From HK-STAS-PATE-34 sp031973435 (lineage in GTDB: Bacteria > Patescibacteriota > Minisyncoccia > Phycocordibacterales > UBA9973), in contig DALYDA010000004.1 in NCBI GenBank assembly GCA_031973435.1, positions 1 through 39,851 on the forward strand: a stretch of 39,851 bases of DNA, in the 5' to 3' direction. The translations under genes were made by a program, and so were the position numbers. Positions 26,207 to 32,862 of this stretch are shown piece after piece. The notes under the pieces are model-generated. The model saw only the letters and a program-made list of their open reading frames with translations. It had not been told where the DNA came from and searched no databases. Numbering within the stretch: the stretch's first letter is position 1; each line of letters opens with the position of its first letter.

Positions 26207-26474
26207 AAAAAAATAATCCCCGGCCGAAGCTGGGGATTGAAGAATATATATAAAGAACAAAGTTGGGGAAAGTTCAGTGTTCTCGGATTGAATGAAATGT
26301 TTGTGGCTCTAGAGCGAAATTTGTGAGACCTGTAATAGTCGCAAGATCTCAAAATAGTTTTTTGGAGAGGATTTATTTAGTTGTGTTGTGCAAAATGCAC
26401 ATGCTACTAGAAAAGCCGCTCGGTTCAATCACTTTTTGAACACCCCAATAAAATTTTAAGGACCAAAATCTCTT
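26207..26474 (-). ncRNA. Candidate structured non-coding RNA, family unknown
   Basis: About 268 bases with no credible frame on either strand, between its own promoter and a clear terminator. Reading on the minus strand, 5' and 3' parts pair in order over long distance: TTGGGG/CCCCAA (26443-26448 with 26263-26268), GTTCA/TGAAC (26437-26441 with 26272-26276), GATTGAA/TTCAATC (26424-26430 with 26286-26292), and GGCT plus CTAG with CTAGAGCC (26407-26417 with 26305-26312). Inside lie two hairpins: 26387-26401 (stem of 6) and 26324-26351 (stem of 8 with one mismatch). I see no RNase P, tmRNA or SRP core. A divergent 6S RNA is possible because of the rod-like closing stem, but the branched tip argues for something else. 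Confidence 0.72.
26215..26238 (-). terminator. UUCG-loop terminator of the candidate ncRNA
   Basis: On the minus strand, AATCCCC pairs with GGGGATT (26215-26221 with 26232-26238). Inside is GC-UUCG-GC, a stable tetraloop, and after it a run of seven T. Confidence 0.88.
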
Positions 26475-26480
26475 GCGTCT

Positions 26481-26507
26481 ATTATAACACCGATAAAGGA
26501 TTGTCAA
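26481..26507 (-). promoter_or_regulatory. Promoter of the candidate ncRNA
   Basis: On the minus strand, TTGACA (26502-26507), a 15-base spacer and extended -10 TGTTATAAT (box 26481-26486). Predicted start near 26474. The -10 matches consensus; the spacer is short, but the TGn extension can offset this. Confidence 0.75.
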
Positions 26508-26548
26508 AATATAAACTGTGCATAACTCATGTTTTCGGTATAAAAATA

Positions 26549-26567
26549 CCCTGATTATTTATCAGGG
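26549..26567 (-). terminator. Terminator of the small two-helix membrane protein gene
   Basis: Stem CCCTGAT/ATCAGGG (26549-26555 with 26561-26567) followed on the minus strand by TATTTTTAT. The hairpin overlaps the stop codon. Confidence 0.75.
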
Positions 26568-26815
26568 CCCTTTTTTTCTAGTTCAGATAATTTTTCTGGT
26601 TTTGCCCTGGGAAGCGGGGCGTCCCAGAGTTCGAACCATAGCGGGGTTCTCAGCGCCATCAAGTTTAGTATTGATATGATGACAATTACTCCAACGAATT
26701 GCAAATCCGTGATTTCTTCTTTGGTAATAGCATGGAATATAACCAAAGCACAAAAAACGAGAGCTATTGTCGACAGGATCCACACGAGAACAAAGCGTCT
26801 AATCTCTTTTTCCAT
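26555..26815 (-). CDS. Small two-helix membrane protein
   Basis: 86 residues from the ATG at 26815 (MEKEIRRFVLVWILSTIALV). The longer frame to 26935 runs through both promoters of this divergent region and is rejected. Two membrane helices (about 7-28 and 40-62) are separated by a short acidic loop (TKEEITD), followed by a polar Pro/Lys tail. N-terminal charges suggest both ends in the cytoplasm. It is divergent from the xer gene; a TGATATAAA box lies about 16 bases before the ATG. No family recognised. Confidence 0.65.
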   Translation of the reverse strand: MEKEIRRFVLVWILSTIALVFCALVIFHAITKEEITDLQFVGVIVIISILNLMALRTPLWFELWDAPLPRAKPEKLSELEKKGPDK

Positions 26816-26899
26816 TTTATTTTTTTCTTTTTTTATATCACATTTACAACTAAATACCCAAATATACGCAATTTTGGACAATGTCGCACAATACCGTGG

Positions 26900-26905
26900 T
26901 ACAAT
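26900..26905 (+). promoter_or_regulatory. Extended -10 box of the xer gene
   Basis: TGGTACAAT on the plus strand, ending 7 bases before the ATG at 26913. Decides the start against a longer frame beginning at 26676. Confidence 0.65.
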
Positions 26906-26912
26906 ATTTGCA

Positions 26913-27827
26913 ATGGAAGACACAGAAAAACTCAAAAGACAATTCTTGGAGTATGTAGAAATAGAAAAAGGTCAAAGTTTGAAAACTGTAGAGAACTACA
27001 ATCGTTATTTGTCTCGTTTTTTCAAGCATTCTGGCGTTTCTAGTCCTTCTGGTATAACAGATGACGCAGTTAGAGAATTTCGTTTGTATCTGAACAGACA
27101 ACCAGGTATAAAGGTTCGTGGGCAATCTGGGGGAACACTCAAAAAAAATAGCCAGAACTACCACCTTATAGCCATACGAGCATTTCTCCGGTATCTTATG
27201 AAGCGCGGTGTCTCTTCCCTGTCCCCTGATCGAATAGAACTTGCAAAGATTCCAGGAAGAGAGCTCGACTTGGTGTCGGACAATGAGATAGGCAGACTCT
27301 TGGAATCTCCCGACACGGCCGATGAGAAAGGGTTGCGCGACCATGCAATGCTAGAACTTTTTTTCTCAACGGGACTTCGACTTTCTGAACTTTGTTCACT
27401 TAACAGAGATTTGGATTTATCCAAAGATGAGTTTTCTGTTCGAGGAAAGGGTGAAAAAGTGAGAGTAGTCTTTCTTTCTGAAAAAGCAAAAAGTGCCATA
27501 AAAGAATATTTAGTAAAAAGAAAAGACATGGCTGAACCGCTCTTTGTCCAGTTGTCATACAACAAAACAAACGATGGCCGCCTCACTCCTCGCTCTATAG
27601 AGAGGATAGTAAAAGCGTATGCAACAAAGGCTGGTATTTCAAAAAAGGTTACGCCTCACATCCTTCGTCACGGGTTTGCTACTGATTTGCTTTCAAATGG
27701 TGCAGATATCCGAAGTGTGCAGATGATGCTCGGTCATGCAAACATAACAACAACCCAAGTCTATACCCATGTTACTGACAAACAACTTCGTGACATACAC
27801 AAGAAATTTCATTCAAAAAATAGATGA
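26913..27827 (+). CDS. XerC/XerD-type tyrosine recombinase
   Basis: 304 residues from the ATG at 26913, normal Xer length. The N-terminal SAM-like DNA-binding domain (about 5-105) is followed by the catalytic domain with Arg156 in STGLRLSEL, His249 and Arg252 in TPHILRHGFATDLL, His275 in MLGHANITTTQVY and the nucleophile Tyr284 followed by THV. A Lys near 179-182 is in the expected beta hairpin. It is probably the single Xer protein that resolves chromosome dimers at a dif site, as in other reduced genomes; an integrase of a mobile element is the alternative, but no att repeats or phage genes are seen nearby. Confidence 0.9.
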   Translation: MEDTEKLKRQFLEYVEIEKGQSLKTVENYNRYLSRFFKHSGVSSPSGITDDAVREFRLYLNRQPGIKVRGQSGGTLKKNSQNYHLIAIRAFLRYLMKRGVSSLSPDRIELAKIPGRELDLVSDNEIGRLLESPDTADEKGLRDHAMLELFFSTGLRLSELCSLNRDLDLSKDEFSVRGKGEKVRVVFLSEKAKSAIKEYLVKRKDMAEPLFVQLSYNKTNDGRLTPRSIERIVKAYATKAGISKKVTPHILRHGFATDLLSNGADIRSVQMMLGHANITTTQVYTHVTDKQLRDIHKKFHSKNR

Positions 27828-27884
27828 TTTATTCTTTGCTAATACCTTTTAGGGAACATCTTTTCTTTTATCATTTTTTTGTTC

Positions 27885-27890
27885 TATGAT
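27885..27890 (+). promoter_or_regulatory. -10 box of the methyltransferase gene
   Basis: TATGAT on the plus strand, exactly six bases before the ATG at 27897. Confidence 0.55.
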
Positions 27891-27896
27891 GTATAG

Positions 27897-28538
27897 ATGG
27901 ACTCTCAAAAACAATTCTTCGAACAAGCATACAAAACAGGAAGTGACCTTTGGACTTCAGTAAATAAAACTATAGAGATGAAGAACTTTCTTTCTTTGTT
28001 ACCGAAGGAGGGTATGATTTTGGATATCGGATGCGGAAGAGGAAGAATAGACTTTGCCCTTGTGGATCTTGGTCACAAAGTTATAGGGCTAGACTACGTA
28101 AAAGATATTGTGGAGAGCAACAACGACGAGGCGAAGACTATAAATGTACTAGACAGGGTTCGTTTCGTAGAAGGTAGTGCTTTTGATATACCATTTGCTG
28201 ACGCGAGTTTTGACGGAGCGCTCGACATAGGTGTTGCGCATCACTTCACAAATGATGAGCTTGTTATGTACAGGGATGAGATTTCACGGGTATTGAAAAA
28301 GGATGGACTACTCTTTTTGGTTGTACTTGCTCATGAAACACCAAAATATCTCACATTTTTCCCTGCACAAAGTGAAGTAGCGGAATTTGATTTTCATGGA
28401 GTGCATTATCATTTTTTTACAAAAGAGGAACTCGACGATACTTTTGGTCCCACATTTGAGTTACTTGAGCACGAGACTATAGAGATGAAAGATAAAGAAA
28501 ATGCCCTGTATCATGTTCGTGTTCTGAAACGAAAATAG
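27897..28538 (+). CDS. Class I SAM-dependent methyltransferase
   Basis: 213 residues with a single Rossmann-like methyltransferase domain. Motif I is LDIGCGRGRIDFAL (about 42-55), motif II ends in IGLDYVKDIVE, motif III region VEGSAFDIPFADASFDGALDIG has the acidic/aromatic pattern of the UbiE/Methyltransf_11 group, and VLKKDGLLFLVVL follows. The substrate cannot be read from sequence; small molecules or a quinone-like or lipid target are typical. It follows xer by about 70 bases, has its own -10 box six bases before the ATG and its own terminator, so it is an independent unit. Confidence 0.88.
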   Translation: MDSQKQFFEQAYKTGSDLWTSVNKTIEMKNFLSLLPKEGMILDIGCGRGRIDFALVDLGHKVIGLDYVKDIVESNNDEAKTINVLDRVRFVEGSAFDIPFADASFDGALDIGVAHHFTNDELVMYRDEISRVLKKDGLLFLVVLAHETPKYLTFFPAQSEVAEFDFHGVHYHFFTKEELDDTFGPTFELLEHETIEMKDKENALYHVRVLKRK

Positions 28539-28556
28539 TTCTCATGTAGAAATAAC

Positions 28557-28584
28557 AAACCCTCAGTTTAAAAGCTGAGGGTTT
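28557..28584 (+). terminator. Terminator of the methyltransferase gene
   Basis: Perfect 10-base stem (28557-28566 with 28575-28584), CCCTCAG core, followed by T residues. Confidence 0.85.
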
Positions 28585-28599
28585 TTACTTATCCAATAA

Positions 28600-29033
28600 A
28601 AAGATTGTGAAAATATTTTTTTATTGCATAGGTGATCTGATTCTTGTTTGGTTTTTCATCCCAGCAAATTTTTTTGTACTCAAGACTTCCTTCCATTTTG
28701 AGTGGTTAAAAATTTTTCTCCGCCTGAATACAGGAGGGCGGATTCTCTTTTTAGCTTTTTTATAAAAAACTAAAAAGAATGAAGTTTCTTCTTTGACCGA
28801 ACTCGGTATTTTGTGAAACATAAGAATTTATCTATCGTCATTCCACAAAAACCTACTAAGGTTGCCAGCCTTTGTGTAGTTTTAACTACGAAGTCATAGC
28901 TTTTTTAATTTTTTTAAATGTACCTGGAATCGATGGGAAACATTAGGTTTAGGATTTTATACCCTTACCCTTATTCCCATTCGTTGTTTGAGCGAGGCTG
29001 TCTTACCTATTGGTACCTCATACTCATACACAT
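28600..29033 (-). other. Transcribed-looking intergenic region without a convincing gene
   Basis: Downstream of the consensus promoter at 29034-29062 (minus strand). Visible pieces: a six-codon frame at 29027-29007 (MSMRYQ) starting exactly 6 bases after the -10; an imperfect hairpin with arms GAATGGGAA and TTCCCAT plus ATTC (around 28928-28984); GTAGTT/AACTAC (28876-28889); AACCT/AGGTT followed by T residues (around 28851-28864); a CTTTTTAG/CTAAAAAG hairpin near 28757-28786; and TCCGCC/GGCGGA near 28720-28743, which may stop transcription. A very basic 66-codon frame (28621-28821) overlaps these and is doubtful. It may be a non-coding RNA or a long leader. Confidence 0.45.
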
Positions 29034-29062
29034 ATTATATACTATCTAGTAATACTTGTCAA
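29034..29062 (-). promoter_or_regulatory. Perfect-consensus sigma-70-type promoter
   Basis: On the minus strand, TTGACA (29057-29062), a 17-base spacer and TATAAT (29034-29039): full consensus at both boxes. It is the strongest promoter in the window yet faces a region with no clear gene. Confidence 0.85.
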
Positions 29063-29175
29063 GTAATGAATCTGCCAAACAGAAAACCCTCTATTTTTGG
29101 GGTTTCCTTTTTATGACTTTTTTACTACGAATCTTACGAACATTATTCCTGTAAGATCGAGTAATCCAAACAATC

Positions 29176-29201
29176 AACCCCCTGTGCACGCACAGGGGGT
29201 T
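29176..29201. terminator. Strong GC hairpin terminator before xth
   Basis: Perfect 11-base stem AACCCCCTGTG/CACAGGGGGTT (29176-29186 with 29191-29201), followed on the plus strand by TTTTT. A weaker AAACCC/GGGTTT hairpin with a T run lies around 29085-29112 and ATCTTAC/GTAAGAT at about 29128-29154. No gene is visible between 29063 and 29300. Confidence 0.8.
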
Positions 29202-29311
29202 TTTACCAAATCTGTTCCAATAGCTTAAACTTTATATGGAAATTTAAACCTTAAAACATAACAACCTTAACAAAATCTAATTTTTTGTCAAACCATCTTT
29301 TGTATCGCACC

Positions 29312-29320
29312 TGCTATAAT
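29312..29320 (+). promoter_or_regulatory. Extended -10 box of xth
   Basis: TGCTATAAT on the plus strand, six bases before the ATG at 29327; shows that the internal ATG is the true start. Confidence 0.8.
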
Positions 29321-29326
29321 ATTTCT

Positions 29327-30124
29327 ATGAGAATAATTTCATGGAACGTAAATGGGATACGAGCAGTCCACAAAAAAGGACTCTTTCAGCCATTCATAAA
29401 CAAATACAAACCAGACATAGTTTGTTTACAGGAAACAAAAGCGGAACAACACCAAAGTGAAGTTGATTTGCCAGGATATGAAGAGTTTTGGAATAGTGCT
29501 TCTAAAAAGGGATACAGTGGTACTGCAATATTTACAAAACAAAAGTCAAAAAGTATAACCTTCGATATTCCAAAAGAAATCGCAAAGAAATATAAATTGA
29601 ACAAAGACGAATATGGAAATCCAAACGAAGAAGGGCGCGTGGTGGTAGTAGAATTTACCAAATTTTTCTTGGCCAATGTATATACTCCAAATGCAAAGGA
29701 TGATCTTTCTCGTGTGCCACTGCGACACAAAGTATGGGATCCGGCATTCCTCGAGTATATGAAAAGTCTAGAAAAGAAAAAGCCAGTTGTTTTTTGTGGA
29801 GACTTGAATGTTGCACACACAGATCTTGACCTTGCTCGACCAAAAGAAAATGTTGGGAAAAAAGGTTTTACAAAAGAAGAAAGAGAAGGACTCGACAACG
29901 TTGTCGGAAAGGGGTTCGTAGATGCATTTCGTATATTCACAAAAGATGGAGGTCACTATACATGGTGGAGTCACTTTGCAAATGCACGTGCTAGAAATGT
30001 TGGCTGGAGAATAGATTACTTCTTTGTTTCAAAAAAACTTGTTCCAAAGCTAGAATCTTGTGAGCACTTGGACAAACAAATAGGCTCTGACCACTGCCCT
30101 ATTATGATTGATATAAATATATAA
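29327..30124 (+). CDS. xth: Exonuclease III / AP endonuclease (Xth/ExoA family)
   Basis: 265 residues from the ATG at 29327 (MRIISWNVNGIRAVHKKGLF); an upstream extension to 29285 would include the -10 box. It cleaves DNA at abasic sites and trims 3' ends in base excision repair. All family motifs are present: WNVNGIRA, LQETKAE with metal ligand Glu36, YSGTAIFTK, CGDLNVAHTDLDLARPK, the aromatic HYTWWSHFANARARN loop, GWRIDYFFVSKKL and SDHCPI with catalytic His256. The gene stands alone, with TGCTATAAT six bases before its ATG. Assignment is secure. Confidence 0.96.
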   Translation: MRIISWNVNGIRAVHKKGLFQPFINKYKPDIVCLQETKAEQHQSEVDLPGYEEFWNSASKKGYSGTAIFTKQKSKSITFDIPKEIAKKYKLNKDEYGNPNEEGRVVVVEFTKFFLANVYTPNAKDDLSRVPLRHKVWDPAFLEYMKSLEKKKPVVFCGDLNVAHTDLDLARPKENVGKKGFTKEEREGLDNVVGKGFVDAFRIFTKDGGHYTWWSHFANARARNVGWRIDYFFVSKKLVPKLESCEHLDKQIGSDHCPIMIDINI

Positions 30125-30126
30125 AT

Positions 30127-30155
30127 TTGACAGAATATATAGACTGTGTTAGTCT
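30127..30155 (+). promoter_or_regulatory. Promoter of the 55-residue membrane protein gene
   Basis: TTGACA (30127-30132), a 17-base spacer and TAGTCT with TGT in front (box 30150-30155) on the plus strand. The -35 starts 3 bases after the xth stop codon. Confidence 0.7.
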
Positions 30156-30173
30156 AGTAAAAATTTGATTCGA

Positions 30174-30341
30174 ATGGACAAAAGAACGTTTTTTTTATTG
30201 GCAGCCATGCTTGCAGGCCTTGCCGGGATAGCAACGGCGGTAATTTTTAAGGACATAAGGTTATTATTAGGTGGAATGCTGATTGTCATGATTATATTTT
30301 CAGTCAGTCCACAGAAAAAAAATAAACATCAACAATCCTAA
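30174..30341 (+). CDS. Small two-helix membrane protein (55 residues)
   Basis: Short frame MDKRTFFLLAAMLAGLAGIA onward, ending in KKNKHQQS. Two hydrophobic helices (about 5-23 and 28-45) are joined by the short loop FKDIR; charge pattern suggests both ends inside the cell. It has a near-consensus promoter right after xth and its own terminator, which supports it being expressed. No Shine-Dalgarno sequence and no known family. It belongs to a set of tiny autonomous genes in this window. Confidence 0.6.
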   Translation: MDKRTFFLLAAMLAGLAGIATAVIFKDIRLLLGGMLIVMIIFSVSPQKKNKHQQS

Positions 30342-30343
30342 TT

Positions 30344-30357
30344 CCCTCTTTTGAGGG
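30344..30357 (+). terminator. Terminator of the 55-residue protein gene
   Basis: Stem CCCTC/GAGGG (30344-30348 with 30353-30357), loop TTTT, followed by a run of T, three bases after the stop codon. Confidence 0.8.
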
Positions 30358-30412
30358 TTTTTTATTTGCCAAAATGTTGTTTTTATGGTTTCATTAATAA
30401 AAATCATATAAC

Positions 30413-30661
30413 ATGTACGCGTTGATTTTGGCTGCTATGTTACTTGCCGGTACACCAGATTCTTCTAGAACTGAGATGGTTCTGGTAGGAAAAATCAATG
30501 AAGAAATTCATATAACAAATGTCCTTGGAGAGGAGTATTTTGTAGAGAACTACATGGATCCAGTTTCGCGGATTGTGTACTTCAAAACTGACGGCCTCCC
30601 TGAGGGAATATATTTTCTCCGCTTTGGAGCGAAGTCAGAATTTTTAATAATCTCGCAATAA
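30413..30661 (+). CDS. Small exported protein resembling a T9SS-type C-terminal sorting domain
   Basis: 82 residues: a short hydrophobic start (MYALILAAMLLAGTPDSS), then one beta-rich domain. The pattern VGKINEEIHITNVLGEEYFV, then RIVYFKTDGLPEGIYFLRFG, then SEFLIISQ follows the layout of Por-secretion-tail domains (strand, G-E-x-V turn, then LPxGIYFLR and a final strand with a basic or polar residue). Such tails normally sit at the end of large cargo in Bacteroidota; here it is almost the whole protein. Similarity is to the pattern only. No T9SS machinery gene is visible in the window. A terminator overlaps its stop codon. Confidence 0.6.
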   Translation: MYALILAAMLLAGTPDSSRTEMVLVGKINEEIHITNVLGEEYFVENYMDPVSRIVYFKTDGLPEGIYFLRFGAKSEFLIISQ

Positions 30662-30668
30662 TGCGGGA
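30651..30668. terminator. Terminator between the sorting-domain-like gene and the pyrophosphatase-like gene
   Basis: Seven-pair stem (30651-30657 with 30662-30668, one G-T), loop ATAA, then TTTTATTTTTT. It contains the stop of the plus-strand gene and precedes the stop of the convergent one. Confidence 0.7.
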
Positions 30669-30677
30669 TTTTATTTT

Positions 30678-31031
30678 TTATGATTTAAATTTCTCTAAAA
30701 TACTTAGCATCTCTGTTTCTTCTAAAGTTTTCAGTTCTACCGTAACTGGCTCGTATGCTTTTTTTATAGAATCAAATTCGTCTTGAGAAACATATAATAT
30801 AGTTTTTGTTTCAATTCCAAATTTTCTATTCACGCGAATTATTCCATGAATAGCACCACTTCCTAAAAAAACATCGAGATCGTGACCATCCTCGCTTTTA
30901 TAACCAGGAATGTATCCATAGTGTGTAGGAAATGTAACACCGAGAACAGGATATTCTTCTGGGGTGTCAGCAAAATGTTTATATGAGCCACGAATATTTT
31001 CGATATATATATGCAAGTCCAATAGTTTCAT
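30678..31031 (-). CDS. Short inorganic-pyrophosphatase-like protein
   Basis: 117 residues, against about 175 for family I pyrophosphatases. The core phrase YPVLGVTFPTHYGYIPGYKSE followed by DGHDLDVFLG matches the region of the family that holds IPxTxxDDGDPxDVLV. In the usual signature D-G-D-P-x-D, two positions differ here (D-G-H-D-L-D), so the metal site is altered. The C-terminal part (KAYEPVTVELKTLEETEMLS) is shortened. It may be a phosphohydrolase of related fold with another substrate, or a degenerate copy, although the frame is clean. TGTTATAAT (box 31038-31043) lies six bases before the ATG. Confidence 0.7.
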   Translation of the reverse strand: MKLLDLHIYIENIRGSYKHFADTPEEYPVLGVTFPTHYGYIPGYKSEDGHDLDVFLGSGAIHGIIRVNRKFGIETKTILYVSQDEFDSIKKAYEPVTVELKTLEETEMLSILEKFKS

Positions 31032-31037
31032 GAGTTA

Positions 31038-31043
31038 ATTATA
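31038..31043 (-). promoter_or_regulatory. Extended -10 box of the pyrophosphatase-like gene
   Basis: TGTTATAAT on the minus strand, six bases before the ATG at 31031. It is divergent from the promoter at 31057-31085. Confidence 0.75.
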
Positions 31044-31056
31044 ACAAAGTTTTTGT

Positions 31057-31085
31057 TTGACTTCTAAACAAAACAGGAGTAGAAA
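31057..31085 (+). promoter_or_regulatory. Promoter of the 147-residue membrane protein gene
   Basis: TTGACT (31057-31062), 17-base spacer, TAGAAA (31080-31085) on the plus strand; ATG follows 18 bases later. Confidence 0.55.
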
Positions 31086-31103
31086 TAAGCAAAAGTTCTA
31101 CAA

Positions 31104-31547
31104 ATGAGAGAGTATAAAAAAAGGCGGTATTACTTCATGCTTGGAGTAATACTAATAGTTTGCTTTGCAACTATATGGTCTGTGGTTGTTGCAGTAAAAG
31201 AAGACGAATGGTCTGTGTTTTTACTTGTAGTGCTCGCTTCACTTGCAAATCTTGGTTTTGGGTATTACATCATTCGAGGATCATACATGATACATGAAGT
31301 GATGCCCAAGAAAAAGATTGAATACTTACTAACTGTGGTGAGTATTGTGTTTATAGTGATGAGTATCGTTCAGATAGACACACACGTCTTTGCAAAAATA
31401 GAAGTGGATGAGGAAGGACATAAGCCAGAGCGTATTATTGTGCATGCATGGAATGTTGTTAAGTGGGAACTTTATCTATACAAAGCACATTTGGCGCTTT
31501 GGTTCCTAAGATACATTTTTATTATGAAAAGGAAGAACCTTATTTAG
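31104..31547 (+). CDS. Multi-helix membrane protein of unknown function
   Basis: 147 residues with about three membrane helices (roughly 10-30, 38-58 and 73-91) and perhaps a hydrophobic C-terminal segment (about 125-140). The N-terminus is very basic (MREYKKRRYY), putting it in the cytoplasm. Between helix 3 and the end is a charged segment (VDEEGHKPERIIVHAWNVVKW). No family recognised. It ends at a hairpin terminator shared with the convergent capA-like gene. Confidence 0.7.
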   Translation: MREYKKRRYYFMLGVILIVCFATIWSVVVAVKEDEWSVFLLVVLASLANLGFGYYIIRGSYMIHEVMPKKKIEYLLTVVSIVFIVMSIVQIDTHVFAKIEVDEEGHKPERIIVHAWNVVKWELYLYKAHLALWFLRYIFIMKRKNLI

Positions 31548-31557
31548 TAAGGTTCTT
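31533..31557. terminator. Bidirectional terminator between the 31104 gene and the capA-like gene
   Basis: Ten-base stem AAGAACCTTA/TAAGGTTCTT (31533-31542 with 31548-31557), loop TTTAG, T-rich on the plus-strand side. It overlaps the stop of the plus-strand gene. Confidence 0.85.
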
Positions 31558-32580
31558 TTATTTTACAAATGGTTGGGAATACTCGTTGATCCCGATAGGA
31601 ATTAGTTCTATGTTTTGGATTTCTTTGTTTGAGATTAGGACATTTGCAAGGAGACCCTCTTTTGTTCCTGTTTGATATTGATCAAAAATAAAGTTACCGA
31701 GACTGTATATTATCCACGAGTCACCATACTTTTCTACTTCTTGTACAACATGAGGATGGTGTCCGACTATGACATCAGCACCTGCATCCACAAGAGCCTT
31801 CGCTAGGTTTTGTTGCATTGTGTTTGATCTTGTTTTGTACTCTTCACCCCAGTGTACTGAAACAAACACTATATCTACCATGTCTATTTCCTTTAAGCTT
31901 TTTATTTTATTTTTCAATTCTTCTTCATCAAAACGAGTAAGACCTATTCGATCCTCGGTTGCATATCCTCCAGAATAAAATTCTGTAAAAGCAATAAATG
32001 CGATTCTCGTATCTCCTAGATCTTTTATAAAAGGTTTGTCTGCTTGTTCTTTATTGCAACCTGCACCAACTTGAGCGATAGATTTTTCTGAAAGATTTTT
32101 TATTGTGTCACAAAGAGCTGCACTTCCCCAGTCCAGTGCATGGTTGTTGGCAAGTGAGACTACGTCTGTTCCAGCATATATCATGCCTTCTGTTGCTCTT
32201 GTATCAAAGTTGAAAGAGTATAGCTTTCCACCATCAGTTCCTAGGTTTGACATTGGACCTTCGTGGTTGAAGAAAAAGATGTCAGCCTTGTTTGTAGTAT
32301 CAGAGATTAGTTTCCATGGAAAAGTAAAATCTCCATTTCCGTATTTTATGAGCCTACTCTCTGTTCCTCTGGCTAGCATTACGTCTCCCGCGAGTAGGAC
32401 TGTGTATGTTTTTTCTTCCTCCTTGTTATTTATTTGCTTGAAAAGATTATCTATATTTTGTGTAAAAGGGTCTCCGTTCTTGTCATAAAGAACAAGATTT
32501 TTTGTAGAGAAAATATAACTGATATATATTGTAACTATTAGTAGCATCACTAGAAATACAGTCGATAGGGTTTTGTTCAT
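31558..32580 (-). CDS. CapA-family membrane-anchored metallophosphatase-like protein
   Basis: 340 residues. An N-terminal membrane helix (about 4-25) is followed by the CapA/PGA_cap domain. Typical blocks are LLAGDVMLARGTE (about 63-75), ADIFFFNHEGP, VVSLANNHALDWG, VDIVFVSVHWGEEY, and DVIVGHHPHVVQEVE followed by WIIYSLGNFIFDQ; these carry the Asp, Asn and His metal ligands of the calcineurin-like fold. CapA takes part in poly-gamma-glutamate synthesis in Bacillus, but isolated CapA-like proteins are widespread and their role is often unknown; capB and capC are not seen here. TGATAAAAT (box 32587-32592) is exactly six bases before the ATG. Confidence 0.9.
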   Translation of the reverse strand: MNKTLSTVFLVMLLIVTIYISYIFSTKNLVLYDKNGDPFTQNIDNLFKQINNKEEEKTYTVLLAGDVMLARGTESRLIKYGNGDFTFPWKLISDTTNKADIFFFNHEGPMSNLGTDGGKLYSFNFDTRATEGMIYAGTDVVSLANNHALDWGSAALCDTIKNLSEKSIAQVGAGCNKEQADKPFIKDLGDTRIAFIAFTEFYSGGYATEDRIGLTRFDEEELKNKIKSLKEIDMVDIVFVSVHWGEEYKTRSNTMQQNLAKALVDAGADVIVGHHPHVVQEVEKYGDSWIIYSLGNFIFDQYQTGTKEGLLANVLISNKEIQNIELIPIGINEYSQPFVK

Positions 32581-32586
32581 GGGTGT

Positions 32587-32592
32587 ATTTTA
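32587..32592 (-). promoter_or_regulatory. Extended -10 box of the capA-like gene
   Basis: TGATAAAAT on the minus strand, six bases before the ATG at 32580. Confidence 0.7.
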
Positions 32593-32637
32593 TCATAACT
32601 GCCATGTTTCAAGACATAACCTTTTCACAAGGTGATT

Positions 32638-32666
32638 TTGTTTTTATAAGCGTCTTGTGATAAAGT
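32638..32666 (+). promoter_or_regulatory. Promoter of the 59-residue protein gene
   Basis: TTGTTT (32638-32643), a 17-base spacer and TAAAGT with TGA in front (box 32661-32666) on the plus strand, 16 bases before the ATG. Confidence 0.55.
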
Positions 32667-32682
32667 CCTAAAAAACAGATCT

Positions 32683-32862
32683 ATGAATCAGGACAGTGAA
32701 AACACCCCGCGCAACACGAAGGTTGCAAGGGAGTTGACCAAGGACCCAAAGGTATTTTTCAATGAGACTGATACTAGTTCTCTCGATAAGCCCGTACTTT
32801 GCGACGACAGATCTGCATGGAATGCATTTGTGTCACTTTTCCCAGAATTACGTAGTAAATAG
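32683..32862 (+). CDS. Small soluble hypothetical protein (59 residues)
   Basis: Frame MNQDSENTPRNTKVARELTK to FVSLFPELRSK. Hydrophilic, with one Cys (VLCDD), no membrane helix and no recognised domain; the KDPKVFFNETD part suggests a short strand-turn. It is bracketed by a plausible promoter and an intrinsic terminator directly after the stop, which is the main support for it being a gene. Confidence 0.5.
   Translation: MNQDSENTPRNTKVARELTKDPKVFFNETDTSSLDKPVLCDDRSAWNAFVSLFPELRSK

Noticed and set aside
26207..26474. Identity as tmRNA, RNase P RNA or SRP RNA
   Set aside because: A plus-strand string AATAGTCGCAAG looked like a tmRNA tag start, but there is no tag stop, T arm or CCA end; no RNase P P4 sequence and no SRP GGAAG core are present.
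28621..28821. 66-codon frame on the minus strand, very Lys/Arg-rich
   Set aside because: It overlaps several hairpins (28720-28743, 28757-28786), lies 200 bases from the nearest promoter without its own -10 box at the right spacing, and resembles no family. It is kept only as part of the unexplained region.
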